A stretch of DNA of 64,000 nucleotides from an uncultured Hoeflea sp. (lineage in GTDB: Bacteria; Pseudomonadota; Alphaproteobacteria; Rhizobiales; Rhizobiaceae). This document shows, piece by piece, positions 1-13,447 of the stretch. The position numbers were made by a program, and so were the translations under genes. The number at the start of each line of letters is the position of its first letter. Position 1 is the stretch's first letter. The stretch covers positions 1 to 64,000 of the forward strand of contig NZ_CANMVK010000003.1 in assembly GCF_947501405.1 (NCBI RefSeq), written 5' to 3'. Under the pieces are notes generated by a model. The model was not told the DNA's origin, searched no databases, and was given only the letters and a program-made list of their open reading frames with translations.

Positions 1-342
1 GGCCGCTACGGCGATGCGGAAGCGGAATTCCGGGCGGTCTGGGATATCTGGCGGCGGCCGGATGTGCTTGGCGAAGACCACCCGGATACACTGACAACCC
101 GCGCCAACATCGCGCAGCAGATGGGCCAACAGGGCCGCTACGGCGATGCGGAAGCGGAACTCCGGGCGGTCTGGGAGATCCGGCGGCGACCGGATGTGCT
201 TGGCGAAGAGCACCCGGATACACTGGCAACTCGCCACAACATCGCGCACCAGATGGGCCAACAGGGCCGCTACGGCGATGCGGAAGCGGAATTCCGGGCG
301 GTCTGGGATATCTGGCGGCGGCCGGATGTGCTTGGCGAAGAG
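1..342 (+). repeat. tandem 132-bp coding repeat (about 2.6 copies visible)
   Basis: Copies start at bases 1, 133 and 265, a spacing of exactly 132 bases (44 codons). Copy 1 and copy 2 differ at about ten positions. Copy 3 matches copy 1 for its first 78 bases before diverging into the terminal repeat. The similarity extends to synonymous sites, which points to recent duplication or gene conversion rather than only protein-level selection. Confidence 0.9.
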
Positions 343-513
343 CACCCGCATACGCTCAGAACAAGGTTTTTGTTGGCAAAAACGCTCGATCAGTTAGGCC
401 GGGCGGATGAGGCGTCCGCTCTTCTAACAGATCTCAGAGAGGCATTCTTGAAGAGGCTGCCGGAAAGTCACGAGTGGATCCAGGAGCTCGAGGCGTATTT
501 GGCGGCGCGATAA
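1..513 (+). CDS. TPR-repeat protein (kinesin-light-chain-like TPRs), 3' end only
   Basis: The reading frame is open from base 1, so the gene starts left of the window; only the C-terminal 170 codons are present. They contain TPR_10/TPR_12-type repeats of 44 residues, each with the GRYGDAEAE helix and the LGEEHPDTL turn typical of kinesin-light-chain-like TPRs. Two full copies and a partial third are followed by a divergent last repeat (LAKTLDQLGRADEAS) and a charged tail. Such arrays usually form the C-terminal sensor or partner-binding part of larger proteins, including STAND/NB-ARC NTPases. The N-terminal effector is not visible, so the function is unknown. The gene runs toward pnp and ends 142 bases from it, with a shared hairpin between them. 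Confidence 0.85.
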   Translation, partial: GRYGDAEAEFRAVWDIWRRPDVLGEDHPDTLTTRANIAQQMGQQGRYGDAEAELRAVWEIRRRPDVLGEEHPDTLATRHNIAHQMGQQGRYGDAEAEFRAVWDIWRRPDVLGEEHPHTLRTRFLLAKTLDQLGRADEASALLTDLREAFLKRLPESHEWIQELEAYLAAR

Positions 514-564
514 ACGGCGCTGGATGATGCTGAATTTGTGGTGTCCGATCCACTTTGGTGGAAC

Positions 565-600
565 AAAAAGCCCCCGGACCATCATGGGCCGGGGGGCTTC
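565..600 (-). terminator. rho-independent terminator downstream of pnp (possibly bidirectional)
   Basis: A GC-rich hairpin pairs 568-581 with 585-599, with one bulged G and one mismatch and a three-base loop. Read on the minus strand it is followed by TTTTTGTT, a good U-tract for ending the rpsO-pnp transcript. Read on the plus strand the tail (CTTTCAATT) is weaker, so it may also stop the converging TPR gene. Confidence 0.8.
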
Positions 601-655
601 TTTCAATTCGGAACCGTCAGGCGGCCACCCGCCCTCAGGTCATCGTAAGCCGGGC

Positions 656-2773
<2,118 letters not shown>

Positions 2774-3103
2774 ATCTTGTCCTTCGTGTGCGGGCCTGCG
2801 GGCCGGCCGGCTCATGGCCGCCGCGCGCATCGCAAACCCGGTTGTTACTGCGCATCACGGGCAAGACAGCGGGACGTTTCAGGTTTCGCACACGACCGGG
2901 GGCGAGGCGAAACATCCGGCAATCCTGCCCCATGACGGGCATCGAGTGTGTCCGTAACCGGATCTTCCGGCCGCAGGACGGTTAAGGCGCGAGATACGGG
3001 CAAAAGCCCGGACGGCGTGCGCCTGAACGCCACAGCCTCTTTCATCGAGGCCGCAAATGAGGTCCGGCGGACAGGACCGTTGCCCTGTCCGCCGGAAACG
3101 GTT
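2774..3103 (-). other. rpsO-pnp intergenic leader, no gene
   Basis: These 330 bases separate rpsO from pnp. I see no conserved protein in any frame; the short open frames here are mirror images of coding-strand GC bias. The stretch carries the hairpin at 3063-3096 and a GC-rich inverted segment just upstream of the pnp ribosome-binding site. In E. coli the equivalent leader is the target of RNase III and PNPase autoregulation. Confidence 0.6.
3063..3096 (-). terminator. 13-bp perfect hairpin just after rpsO (attenuator or processing site)
   Basis: Bases 3063-3075 and 3084-3096 are perfect reverse complements, giving a 13-bp stem with an 8-base loop. It begins seven bases after the rpsO stop. 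There is no U-tract on the minus strand, so simple intrinsic termination is doubtful. It may instead stabilise the rpsO mRNA end, act as a leaky attenuator like E. coli rpsO t1, or be an RNase III site controlling pnp. Confidence 0.6.
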
Positions 3104-3373
3104 TTAGCGGCGGATGCCCAGACGGGCGATCAGATCCGCATAGCGCGCGTGGTCCATGCGCTTGACATAATCAAGCAGGGACCGGCGCGTGGACACCATC
3201 TTCAACAGCCCGCGGCGTGAATGGTTGTCCTTCTTGTTGTCCTTGAAGTGGCCGGTCAGGTTGTTGATCCGCTCGGTGAGGATGGCAACCTGGACTTCCG
3301 GAGACCCGGTGTCGCCGGGCTTGGTGGCGTATTCTTCAATCAGCGCAGACTTGCGCTCGGCAGTAATCGACAT
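3104..3373 (-). CDS. rpsO: 30S ribosomal protein S15
   Basis: An 89-residue protein, the exact family length, starting [16 protein letters not shown] and ending LIARLGIRR. It binds 16S rRNA in the central domain and helps build the platform of the 30S subunit. The signature segments [15 protein letters not shown] and [20 protein letters not shown] are intact. It is the promoter-proximal gene of the rpsO-pnp pair. In many Rhizobiales truB sits directly upstream; here three other genes separate the two. Confidence 0.98.
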   Translation of the reverse strand: MSITAERKSALIEEYATKPGDTGSPEVQVAILTERINNLTGHFKDNKKDNHSRRGLLKMVSTRRSLLDYVKRMDHARYADLIARLGIRR

Positions 3374-3488
3374 CTCACTATCCTTTCAATCTGGATGGGA
3401 ATGGCGCCCGCTGCCGGGATGTCGTCCAGCAAGGGCCTCGATTGCCGCGCGGAAAGGTCAGTTAATGCATCCGGTCACGACGGCTGGG

Positions 3489-3517
3489 CTATAGGCCAAA
3501 TCGATCCGAAAAGAAAG
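3489..3517 (-). promoter_or_regulatory. candidate rpsO promoter
   Basis: On the minus strand a CTTTCT hexamer (3512-3517) is separated by exactly 17 bases from CTATAG (3489-3494). This resembles the alphaproteobacterial housekeeping pattern CTTGAC-N17-CTATAT, though the -35 is poor. The start of rpsO lies about 116 bases downstream. Confidence 0.3.
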
Positions 3518-3573
3518 GAAAATATGGCGGTTGCGCCCGGCTTGGCCCGATATGGCGTCAGGGCGGCGTGGTT

Positions 3574-3956
3574 TCAACAACCGCGCTTGACATAGGCGTC
3601 GGGCACGGCCTCGATCCAGGCCACGGAGCCCGCGTCATCCCGGGAGACATAGGGCCCGTCGGCAACGCAGTAAAAGCCGTTGCGGAAACCCTCGACATCG
3701 GAGGTGTTGAGCACCCGCGAGCCGGCGCCGCCGCCAACCATCGGACCGCCGAGATCCGAGAGTATACGGCTGGCGTCGGCCCGGCTTTTGGAGCATCCGA
3801 GAACGATGTACCAACCGCAACCACCGGCCTCGTAGCCCGGCGTCTGGGCCTGCGCCGCGGGTGCAGATGCCAAGGCAAGCAGCGCAGCGGCAGCAAGTGC
3901 GAGACCCGCAAACGAACGGATTCCCGGGTTGCGGCGCGAATGCAGGTGTGTTTCAT
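3574..3956 (-). CDS. small secreted protein, SPOR-like, probable 5' frameshift
   Basis: The frame encodes a clear Sec signal peptide (RSFAGLALAAAALLALASAPAAQA, split here into RSFAGLALAAAALL and ALASAPAAQA) followed by a mature part of about 90 residues. That part has a CGWYIVLGCS start, several cysteines and the ending VPDAYVKRGC, and it resembles a SPOR-type periplasmic peptidoglycan-binding fold. No ATG lies in this frame near the signal peptide. An ATG at 3956 with a good ribosome site (AAGAGGAT six bases away) begins MKHTCIRAATRE in a different frame. One missing base near 3915-3950 would join the two. Either the gene is frameshifted or translation starts at an unusual codon such as the in-frame TTG about 30 bases upstream. 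Confidence 0.55.
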
Positions 3957-4082
3957 CTGGGATCCTCTTTTGGGAAAGATGCCGCAACCGGGTCGGGGTG
4001 ACAAGCCAGGGTGACAGATCGGCTGTCGGCTCAATTGGCCCTGCCGCCGCCCGATCGAAGCGCAGTCCGGAGACCATGAAGC

Positions 4083-4793
4083 ATGCCTGAACCAAGACAG
4101 ATGCGGTTGACCCAACGCCATGTCGATCTTGTCCACCGTGACATCTGTGATCCGGGTGCGAAATTGTTGCCAGGGTTCCGGTCGGCAACAGATGCTGATT
4201 ATGCCGAGGCCGTTGACGGCATGCTCAAAACCCGACCGCACGGCGAGTTCTGGCTGTTTGGCTACGGATCGCTGATCTGGAACCCGGAGACAGCGTTCGA
4301 GGAAAAGCGGCTGGCAGTGGCGAAAGGCTGGCGGCGGCGGTTCTGTCTGGGGCCGGATCACCGGTTTCGTGGCAGCCCCGAGCAACCGGGGCTGATGATG
4401 GCTCTGGACCGCGGCGGTCAATGCACCGGCATGATCTACCGGTTGCCCGAAAACGATATTGAGGCCGAGTTGCACCGGCTGATCCGGCGGGAACTCAGCC
4501 AGATCCCCTCCGCCTTCCCGTGGCGCTGGATCACCACCCGCACGGATACCGGGCCGGTGACGGCGCTGACCTTCGCGATGGACCGGCGCAACAAGCGCTA
4601 TGTTTCCGGGCTCAGTGACGAACAGACCGCCGAGGTTCTTGCCAGCGCCTGCGGCTTTCGCGGCTCGATGACAGCCTATCTCCATTCCACCGTGATAATG
4701 CTCGAGAGCCTGGGGATTCACGACCGGGCGCTGTGGCGGTTGCAGCAGCTCGTCGCCGAACGGATCGAAGCCGAACACGCGGCAAAGCGCTAG
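4083..4793 (+). CDS. ChaC-family gamma-glutamylcyclotransferase
   Basis: A 236-residue protein with the ChaC/GGCT fold. The substrate-loop motif FGYGSLIWNPE lies near residue 58-68, and the RGSPEQPGL segment carries the expected catalytic glutamate. Family members cleave glutathione (gamma-glutamyl peptides) to 5-oxoproline and a Cys-Gly dipeptide in the cytosol. GGAG lies about ten bases before the ATG. The gene is single and plus-strand, divergent from the small secreted protein, with no partner that would specify another substrate. Confidence 0.85.
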   Translation: MPEPRQMRLTQRHVDLVHRDICDPGAKLLPGFRSATDADYAEAVDGMLKTRPHGEFWLFGYGSLIWNPETAFEEKRLAVAKGWRRRFCLGPDHRFRGSPEQPGLMMALDRGGQCTGMIYRLPENDIEAELHRLIRRELSQIPSAFPWRWITTRTDTGPVTALTFAMDRRNKRYVSGLSDEQTAEVLASACGFRGSMTAYLHSTVIMLESLGIHDRALWRLQQLVAERIEAEHAAKR

Positions 4794-5093
4794 GCGACGT
4801 TGCGGCCCCCGGTGCGAAAACCTGACGGGATTGGAGGGGCGCCGGGCAACACCGGTGGCGATAACCGATGTCGAGCCGTAAGGTCCCTGGCGATCAGGTC
4901 TTGCCAATGGTGCTGCGAACTGGCCACCCGCTGAACCTATGGCTTGGAGTGCGGAAATGGCTACAAAAGAGACCGACAACGATCTGGTTCGCAGCCGCCC
5001 ACTGACGGTGGGCGAAAGCAGATCGGGCCGCAGGCCCACCGTCACCATAGAGGCTCGATGCTTGTGTTTAACGCGTTACAGAGGGAGTAACCG
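4794..5093 (+). other. 300-base intergenic region with an 11-bp dyad
   Basis: No protein is recognisable here. The one clear structure is an inverted repeat pairing 5003-5013 with 5034-5044 (11 perfect base pairs, 20-base loop), about 50 bases upstream of the DUF418 gene. It has no U-tract, so it could be an operator or a leader hairpin rather than a terminator. The DUF418 ribosome site AGAGGGAG ends the region. Confidence 0.5.
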
Positions 5094-6215
5094 ATGACCC
5101 GGTCAAAACGCGCGCTCATGCCGGATTACCTTCGTCTGATCGCCCTCTTCGGCATCGTTGTGGTCAATGTTCAGTTCATTGCGTTCTCATCGTTGAAAGG
5201 CTTCGTAACGCCGGGGGCGGACACTGCCGCCGACGCGATTGCCCTCTGGCTGATCCACGGGCTGGCGCTGCTCAAGACCTATGGACTGTTTTCCTTCATG
5301 TTCGGCGTGGGCTTGGGTTTTCTGATGCGTTCCGCGGCACAGCGGGATCTGCCGTTCGGCCGTATCTACCGCAACCGGATGATCGGCCTGCTTGTTCTCG
5401 GCATCATTCATGGCTGCCTGTTCTTTCCGGGAGATATTCTGGCGATCTATGCGGTGACCGGCTCGATCCTCTACCTTTTCAGGGATTGGCCGGTACGCCG
5501 TCTGGTCCGGGTCGGCGCGGGCCTTCTTGTCGCGCAGGCCTTGATCGCGCCACCCTTGCTGCTGGCCACGCCCGAAACACCTGCGGATATGTTTTTGCTG
5601 GAGCGGGAGATGCTCGGCGAAGGCGGAATTATCGAGGCGGTCATGTTTAGAAGCATCGGCTTCGCAATCACAATGCCGGCCTTTCTTGTAATCCAGGGGA
5701 GCGCCGCACTGGGCTGGTTCTGCCTCGGTCTTGCCGCCGTTAAATCAGGCCTGATCGATCAATCCGGGCATCCGCTGTGGAAGCGCGCGCGTCGCCTCTG
5801 TCTGGTGCCGGGCGTTATCCTGAGCCTGCTCGGAGCCGCGATCTGGCAATGGGGCACTACCGTGCCCGGTGCGGTTCTGACAATTGCTGTTGCGCCGCTT
5901 GCAACGCTTGGCTATCTCGGGCTTATCGCGGCGATTTCGCGTCCGCCGGGACCGGTGATGGCGCACGTGCTTAGAGCCGGCGGTTCCAGCCTGAGCATCT
6001 ATCTCGGCCAGTCGATCATCCTGTCGACGATCTTTGCGGGATACGGATTGGGTCTTTGGGATGAGGTCGGCAGAACCACCGCCAGCGCCATTGCGGTGTT
6101 GGTGACCGGAGCCCTGATCATTGCCCTGGTCATTTGGCATAGGTGGATCAGACTGGGGCCGTTTGAATGGGTGCTGCGGCGGATCACCTATTCCGGCGCC
6201 AAGCCCAGCGTTTGA
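5094..6215 (+). CDS. DUF418 (YeiB-like) multispanning membrane protein
   Basis: A 373-residue inner-membrane protein with about ten predicted hydrophobic segments, starting at an ATG preceded by AGAGGGAG. It has the DUF418/YeiB layout: an N-terminal RLIALFGIVVVN helix, the FSFMFGVGLGFLM segment, the RNRMIGLLVLGIIHG loop and the later QSIILSTIFAGYGLGLW helix. The family is distantly related to acyltransferase-3 proteins, and its biochemical role is not established. It converges on truB, 87 bases away, and stands alone as a transcription unit. Confidence 0.8.
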   Translation: MTRSKRALMPDYLRLIALFGIVVVNVQFIAFSSLKGFVTPGADTAADAIALWLIHGLALLKTYGLFSFMFGVGLGFLMRSAAQRDLPFGRIYRNRMIGLLVLGIIHGCLFFPGDILAIYAVTGSILYLFRDWPVRRLVRVGAGLLVAQALIAPPLLLATPETPADMFLLEREMLGEGGIIEAVMFRSIGFAITMPAFLVIQGSAALGWFCLGLAAVKSGLIDQSGHPLWKRARRLCLVPGVILSLLGAAIWQWGTTVPGAVLTIAVAPLATLGYLGLIAAISRPPGPVMAHVLRAGGSSLSIYLGQSIILSTIFAGYGLGLWDEVGRTTASAIAVLVTGALIIALVIWHRWIRLGPFEWVLRRITYSGAKPSV

Positions 6216-6302
6216 AGAGCGGTCAGCAAAACCCGGAATTGACGGGAAGCTGCAGGCTGGCCAGCGGCCATTCCCGCAAGCCCAGCACTGTGGTGCGTGC
6301 CG

Positions 6303-7238
6303 CTACGGCTTGAACACCCGCCGGGGGCGGAACTCGCCGCCGGCCACCTCACCGATGGCGACCAGGCTGCCGCGCGCGAATGCGCAGGCGTCATCGGTGG
6401 CGACCGGTGCATCGCGGCCGCGCAGGATGATGGGATTGCCCATTCTGAGACGGTGCGCCTGATCCTCGGAGATATCGATGCGCGGCAGGGCCGACAGCAC
6501 ATCCCCGGCGGGCACCAGAAATGCGTCGAGGCTTGCCAGACGCTCAGCGTCATCCTCGACCTGTTCGAGCGCGACAAGATCGGCCAAGGGCACCATGGCT
6601 TCTTCGCTGAAGGGCGCGACCATGGTCCGGCGCAGCGCCGAGATATGGCCGTAACAACCGAGATCCCGGCCCATGTCCCGCGCCAGCGCGCGCACATAGG
6701 TGCCCTTGCCGCATTCCACCTCAAAAACCGCATGATCGGCATCCGGGCACCCCAGAAGCGTGATCCGGTGGATCTCCACTTCACGTGGCGGGATTTCGAC
6801 CGTTTCACCGCCACGCGCCATGTCATAGGCGCGTTCGCCGCCGATCTTGACGGCGGAAAATGCCGGCGGCGTCTGGGCGATCACGCCGCTGTAGCGCGGC
6901 AGCAGGGCTTCGATCGCGGATTTGCCGGGGCGCTCGGAGGACTGTTCAACAACTTCACCCTCGAGATCATCGGTGTTGCGCTCTTCGCCCCAGGCAACGG
7001 TGAACTCATAGACCTTGCGGCCATCCATGACGTAAGGCACGGTCTTGGTGGCTTCGCCAAGCGCGATCGGCAGCATGCCCGAGGCCAGCGGATCGAGCGT
7101 GCCGGCATGGCCGGCCTTGTCGGCCTTGAACAGCCATTTGATTTTGGAGACAGCCTCGGTCGAGCCGAAATCCCAGGGCTTGTCGAGCACCAGCCAGCCC
7201 GAGACCGGGCGGCCCTTGTTCTTGCCGCGACGGCCCAT
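6303..7238 (-). CDS. truB: tRNA pseudouridine(55) synthase
   Basis: A 311-residue enzyme that makes pseudouridine 55 in the T loop of tRNAs. The start is the ATG of [14 protein letters not shown], one base after the rbfA stop; longer starts would run into rbfA. The catalytic segment [16 protein letters not shown] contains the conserved aspartate, and the KVYEF and [12 protein letters not shown] motifs follow. It is the last gene of the rimP-nusA-ylxR-infB-rbfA-truB operon and is probably translationally coupled to rbfA. Confidence 0.96.
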   Translation of the reverse strand: MGRRGKNKGRPVSGWLVLDKPWDFGSTEAVSKIKWLFKADKAGHAGTLDPLASGMLPIALGEATKTVPYVMDGRKVYEFTVAWGEERNTDDLEGEVVEQSSERPGKSAIEALLPRYSGVIAQTPPAFSAVKIGGERAYDMARGGETVEIPPREVEIHRITLLGCPDADHAVFEVECGKGTYVRALARDMGRDLGCYGHISALRRTMVAPFSEEAMVPLADLVALEQVEDDAERLASLDAFLVPAGDVLSALPRIDISEDQAHRLRMGNPIILRGRDAPVATDDACAFARGSLVAIGEVAGGEFRPRRVFKP

Positions 7239-7239
7239 A

Positions 7240-7686
7240 TCAGCGCTCTTCCCCGCCCTCGGGCGACCGCGTTGCATCGCCGGGATCCGGCTCGTCCTTG
7301 TGATCGAGATCGCGCGCGACTTCCGGCGAGCGGAGCAACGCATCGATCTTCGAATAATTGTCAAAGCTGGTGTCGTCGCGGAAACGCAGCTCGGGCATGT
7401 ATTTCATCTGCCGGATTAGCGGCGTTACGCGGCCGCGCAGATAGCGGGCGTGCCTGTTGAGCGCGGCGATGATGGCGTCGTGGTCGGTTTGGCCGAGCGG
7501 CGTGACATAGGCCGTGGCGACCTTGAGATCCGGCGACATGCGCACTTCAGACACGGAAATCACCGTGTTTTCGATGAGCGGATCGCGCACCTCGCCGCGC
7601 TGAAGCACCTGGGTGATGGCTGCACGCACCTGTTCGCCAACGCGCAACATGCGCTGGGACGGGGCCGAAGACGTGGGTTTAGGCAT
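7240..7686 (-). CDS. rbfA: 30S ribosome-binding factor A
   Basis: A 148-residue single KH-like domain protein that helps mature the 17S rRNA 5' end in the 30S subunit and supports cold growth. The family segments [22 protein letters not shown] and [17 protein letters not shown] are present. An acidic, poorly conserved tail ([21 protein letters not shown]) is usual in Rhizobiales. It lies between infB and truB and shares their operon. Confidence 0.96.
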   Translation of the reverse strand: MPKPTSSAPSQRMLRVGEQVRAAITQVLQRGEVRDPLIENTVISVSEVRMSPDLKVATAYVTPLGQTDHDAIIAALNRHARYLRGRVTPLIRQMKYMPELRFRDDTSFDNYSKIDALLRSPEVARDLDHKDEPDPGDATRSPEGGEER

Positions 7687-7775
7687 GGGTGTCCAACCGG
7701 ATTTGCGGGCGCAACGGCCCGTTCAGCAGCGGAATTCGGACCGCCCGGCGCTTGAAGCGCCAGGCGGATATCCGA

Positions 7776-10328
<2,553 letters not shown>

Positions 10329-10419
10329 TCCGTATCCGTTTCCGCGGAAGCCCTATCGCGCATCGGCGCAATGGCTTCTTGATCGATCGCACCCGGGTTT
10401 CGCGCCCGGTAGCCCTTAT

Positions 10420-11046
10420 TCAGTCCGCGCCGTTTTCAGGCCCGTTTCTGTAGCGCGCAAGTCTCTTTGCGCGCTTCACTACACCCTCACCGGCCTGCCC
10501 TGCAAGCGCGGCGGCATGGATAAAAGCACCTTCGCCCATGGCAAGCACCAATTCGTCGGCTGAAAACAGCCGAAAGACCGGTATCTTCGCCAGGCTGTCG
10601 CCCTTGGCGCGCGCCGTATTGGCCTGCCGCAGCTTGCGAACGCCATCTTCAGCGGCGTCGCTGGCGTGCATAACGGCCAGCGCCGCGCCGGAGCGGATCG
10701 CATCGTCGACCTTGGCCGAGCCGGTGACGAACTGGCCCGATTTGCGGGCCAGGTTCATCATACCCAAAAGCCCTTCGCGAAGCAGCCCCTCGACCGTCTC
10801 GCCCAGCCCGGAATCGACCGTGACCTGAGCCTTGAGCGCCCGGCCGAAAAGCTTGCGCTTGACCGCCAGGTCGATTTTCTCGCGCTCCGCGGTCACCCAG
10901 CAGCCGCGCCCGGGCAGGTTCATGCGCAGATCCGGCACCACCCGGCCCTCAGGGTCTGCAACAAAGCGTATCAAGCCGTCGGGCTGTCCACGCTCCCGGG
11001 TTACAATGCACATGCGGTCGTTCACGGGTTCGATCCTGACCTTCAC
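10420..11046 (-). CDS. YlxR (DUF448) RNA-binding protein fused to an L7Ae-like domain
   Basis: A 208-residue protein. Residues 1-80 are a YlxR/DUF448 domain (CIVTRERGQPDGLIRF, LPGRGCWVT). Residues 95-190 resemble the ribosomal L7Ae/L30e fold (MMNLARKSGQFVTG, ALAVMHASDAAEDG). The two-domain form is usual in alphaproteobacteria between nusA and infB. YlxR has been linked to RNase P and to regulation of translation genes in other bacteria; here that is family knowledge, not shown by the sequence. Confidence 0.9.
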   Translation of the reverse strand: MKVRIEPVNDRMCIVTRERGQPDGLIRFVADPEGRVVPDLRMNLPGRGCWVTAEREKIDLAVKRKLFGRALKAQVTVDSGLGETVEGLLREGLLGMMNLARKSGQFVTGSAKVDDAIRSGAALAVMHASDAAEDGVRKLRQANTARAKGDSLAKIPVFRLFSADELVLAMGEGAFIHAAALAGQAGEGVVKRAKRLARYRNGPENGAD

Positions 11047-11075
11047 TGCGGTGCCCCCGGCTCACGGCCGCCGTT

Positions 11076-12722
11076 TCAGGCGTCCTGACTGCCAGGCTGC
11101 GCCTCGGTTTCGCCACCGGCTTGAACTTCGGCCTCGGCCTCGGCTTCCCCGTCGGCTTCCTCGACCAGCAGTTCTTCCTCTGTGATCCAGCCCACCGCGA
11201 GACGCGCCGACAGGATCATGGATTCAGCTTCGGCGCGGGTGATGTCCATGCCGGTAAACAGGCCATCAAAGCGCTGGGTCTCGCCATCCTTGCGCTCCGA
11301 CCAGCCGGTCAGATCATCAACCGCGCACCCGGCGAAGTCCTCGACGGTCTTGATCTCGTCGCCGCCCAGCGCCACCATCATCGCGGTGGTCATGCCCGGA
11401 ACGGTGCGCAACTCGTCCTCAACACCCAGCTCCTTGCGCTTGGCGTCGAGTTCGGCCTCGACCCGATCGAGATATTCGCGTGCCCGGGTCTGCAGTTCCT
11501 CGGCGGTCTCCTCGTCGAAACCTTCGATCGCGGTGATCTCGGAAAGATCGACATAGGCCACTTCCTCGACCTGGCTGAAGCCTTCCGAGGCCAGCACCTG
11601 GCCGACCATCTCGTCGACATCGAGCGCTTCCATGAACAGTTGCGTGCGCTCGTTGAATTCCTTCTGGCGGCGCTGGCTTTCCTCTTCCTCGGTGAGGATA
11701 TCGATATCCCAGCCGGTGAGCTGCGAGGCAAGACGCACATTCTGGCCGCGGCGGCCGATGGCCAGCGACAGTTGCTCGTCGGGCACCACCACCTCGATGC
11801 GCTCGGCATCCTCGTCAAGCACCACCTTGGCGACTTCAGCCGGCTGCAGCGCGTTGACGATGAAGGTGGCCGGAGACGGCGACCAGGGGATGATGTCGAT
11901 CTTTTCGCCCTGCAGCTCGCCGACCACGGCCTGAACGCGGCTGCCGCGCATGCCGACGCAGGCGCCGACCGGATCGATCGAGGAATCGTTGGAAATCACG
12001 GCGATCTTGGCGCGGCTTCCGGGGTCGCGGGCAACCGAGCGGATCTCGATGATGCCGTCATAGATTTCCGGCACTTCCATGGTGAACAGCTTGACCATGA
12101 ACTGCGGATGGGTGCGCGACAGGAAGATCTGCGGACCGCGCTGTTCGCGGCGCACATCGTAGACATAGGCGCGGATCCGGTCGCCATAGCGGAAGGCTTC
12201 ACGCGGGATGGTCTCGTCGCGCCGGACGATGCCTTCGCCGCGGCCGAGATCGACGATGACATTGCCGTATTCGACGCGCTTGACGGTGCCGTTGACGACT
12301 TCGCCGATACGGTCCTTGTATTCGTCAAACTGGCGGTCACGCTCGGCTTCGCGAACCTTCTGCACGATCACCTGCTTGGCGGACTGGGCGGCGATGCGGC
12401 CGAAATCCATCGGCGGCAGCGGATCGGCAATGAAATCGCCAAGCTGGGCGTCGGGGTTGCGGTCGCGCGCCATCACCAGCGGGATCTGGGTCGAGTAATC
12501 CTCGGCCTCTTCAACCACTTCGAGCAGACGCTGCAGCCGGATTTCACCGGTCTTGGCGTTGATGTCGGCGCGGATGTTGGATTCCGAACCGTAGCGCGAA
12601 CGCGCCGCCTTCTGGATTGCATCGGCCATAGCGGCGATGACGATCTCGCGGTCAATGGACTTCTCGCGGGCGACCGCGTCAGCGATCTGAAGAAGCTCAA
12701 GCCTGTTTGCACTGACTGCCAT
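11076..12722 (-). CDS. nusA: transcription termination/antitermination factor NusA
   Basis: A 548-residue RNA polymerase-binding factor that modulates pausing, termination and antitermination. The start is the ATG of [12 protein letters not shown], preceded by GGAGACAG; an ATG four codons upstream overlaps that ribosome site. The N-terminal polymerase-binding domain, an S1 domain ([20 protein letters not shown]), two KH domains ([32 protein letters not shown]) and C-terminal helix-hairpin-helix repeats are in the normal order. The tail is acidic. It is co-transcribed with rimP upstream. Confidence 0.97.
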   Translation of the reverse strand: MAVSANRLELLQIADAVAREKSIDREIVIAAMADAIQKAARSRYGSESNIRADINAKTGEIRLQRLLEVVEEAEDYSTQIPLVMARDRNPDAQLGDFIADPLPPMDFGRIAAQSAKQVIVQKVREAERDRQFDEYKDRIGEVVNGTVKRVEYGNVIVDLGRGEGIVRRDETIPREAFRYGDRIRAYVYDVRREQRGPQIFLSRTHPQFMVKLFTMEVPEIYDGIIEIRSVARDPGSRAKIAVISNDSSIDPVGACVGMRGSRVQAVVGELQGEKIDIIPWSPSPATFIVNALQPAEVAKVVLDEDAERIEVVVPDEQLSLAIGRRGQNVRLASQLTGWDIDILTEEEESQRRQKEFNERTQLFMEALDVDEMVGQVLASEGFSQVEEVAYVDLSEITAIEGFDEETAEELQTRAREYLDRVEAELDAKRKELGVEDELRTVPGMTTAMMVALGGDEIKTVEDFAGCAVDDLTGWSERKDGETQRFDGLFTGMDITRAEAESMILSARLAVGWITEEELLVEEADGEAEAEAEVQAGGETEAQPGSQDA

Positions 12723-12826
12723 GTCTGTCTCCATATATCGGGCGGCACCTGCCGCGTCCGGTCTGGTTTGGGTCCGCCCGGCGGACCTGATTAGAGGCGC
12801 CCGGCAGGACGCCGCGTTTCGTCAAT

Positions 12827-13447
12827 TCAAGCGGGATCTTCCGGCGCGGCCGGATCCCCATCATTGTTCTCATTGGCCACGGCCATCGCCTTGGCGGCCT
12901 TGTCGGCGCGCAGCGATTCGCGGATCAGCTCGTCGGTCAGCACCAGCTTGGCCTCGGCGAGCGCCGAAAACGGGATCACCGCGGTGTTTTCCTCGCCATA
13001 GGCCGGCTGATCACGCTCGACGGCGAATCCGGTCTCGGTGACGTCGCGGATATAGCCTCTGAAACGCTTGCGGCCATTGATCAGCACGGACGCGTCGCAG
13101 CGGGCGAGATGGCCCTGCCACCGTTCGAAATCCGAGCGGCGTACCAGCGGCCTGTCGATTCCGGGTGACGAGAGTTCGAGGTGGTAGGCCTTGTCCACCG
13201 GGTCCTCGACATCGAGCACCGGCGACAACGCTCGCGAGGCGGCCTCGCAATCCTCAACGGTCATCGAGCCATCGGTGCGCTCGGCCATGATCTGCAGGGT
13301 CAGGCCGTTCTGGCCCGACAACCGCACCCGCACCAGACGCATATCCAAAGACTGTAAAACCGGCTCGACAATCTCGGCAATGCGCGCGTCGACCCCGGTC
13401 TCGATGACCAGTCTCGGCTCGTTGGCGGCTGCGATTTCGTCGGGCAT
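12827..13447 (-). CDS. rimP: ribosome maturation factor RimP
   Basis: A 206-residue protein needed for 30S subunit maturation. The start is the ATG of [13 protein letters not shown]; upstream in-frame sequence is not conserved and runs through the leader hairpin. The N-terminal domain shows [24 protein letters not shown] and [14 protein letters not shown], and the middle carries [14 protein letters not shown]. The C-terminal SH3-like domain has an acidic extension. It is the first gene of the rimP-nusA-infB operon. Confidence 0.95.
   Translation of the reverse strand: MPDEIAAANEPRLVIETGVDARIAEIVEPVLQSLDMRLVRVRLSGQNGLTLQIMAERTDGSMTVEDCEAASRALSPVLDVEDPVDKAYHLELSSPGIDRPLVRRSDFERWQGHLARCDASVLINGRKRFRGYIRDVTETGFAVERDQPAYGEENTAVIPFSALAEAKLVLTDELIRESLRADKAAKAMAVANENNDGDPAAPEDPA

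Noticed and set aside
3558-5048. 496-codon minus-strand frame spanning the ChaC gene
   Set aside because: It runs antisense through the whole ChaC-like gene and has no family match, although its last part carries the ATG discussed for the secreted protein.
11121-12794. Long plus-strand open frame opposite nusA
   Set aside because: Antisense shadow of nusA; repeated Asp-His-Gly composition typical of reversed GC-rich codons.
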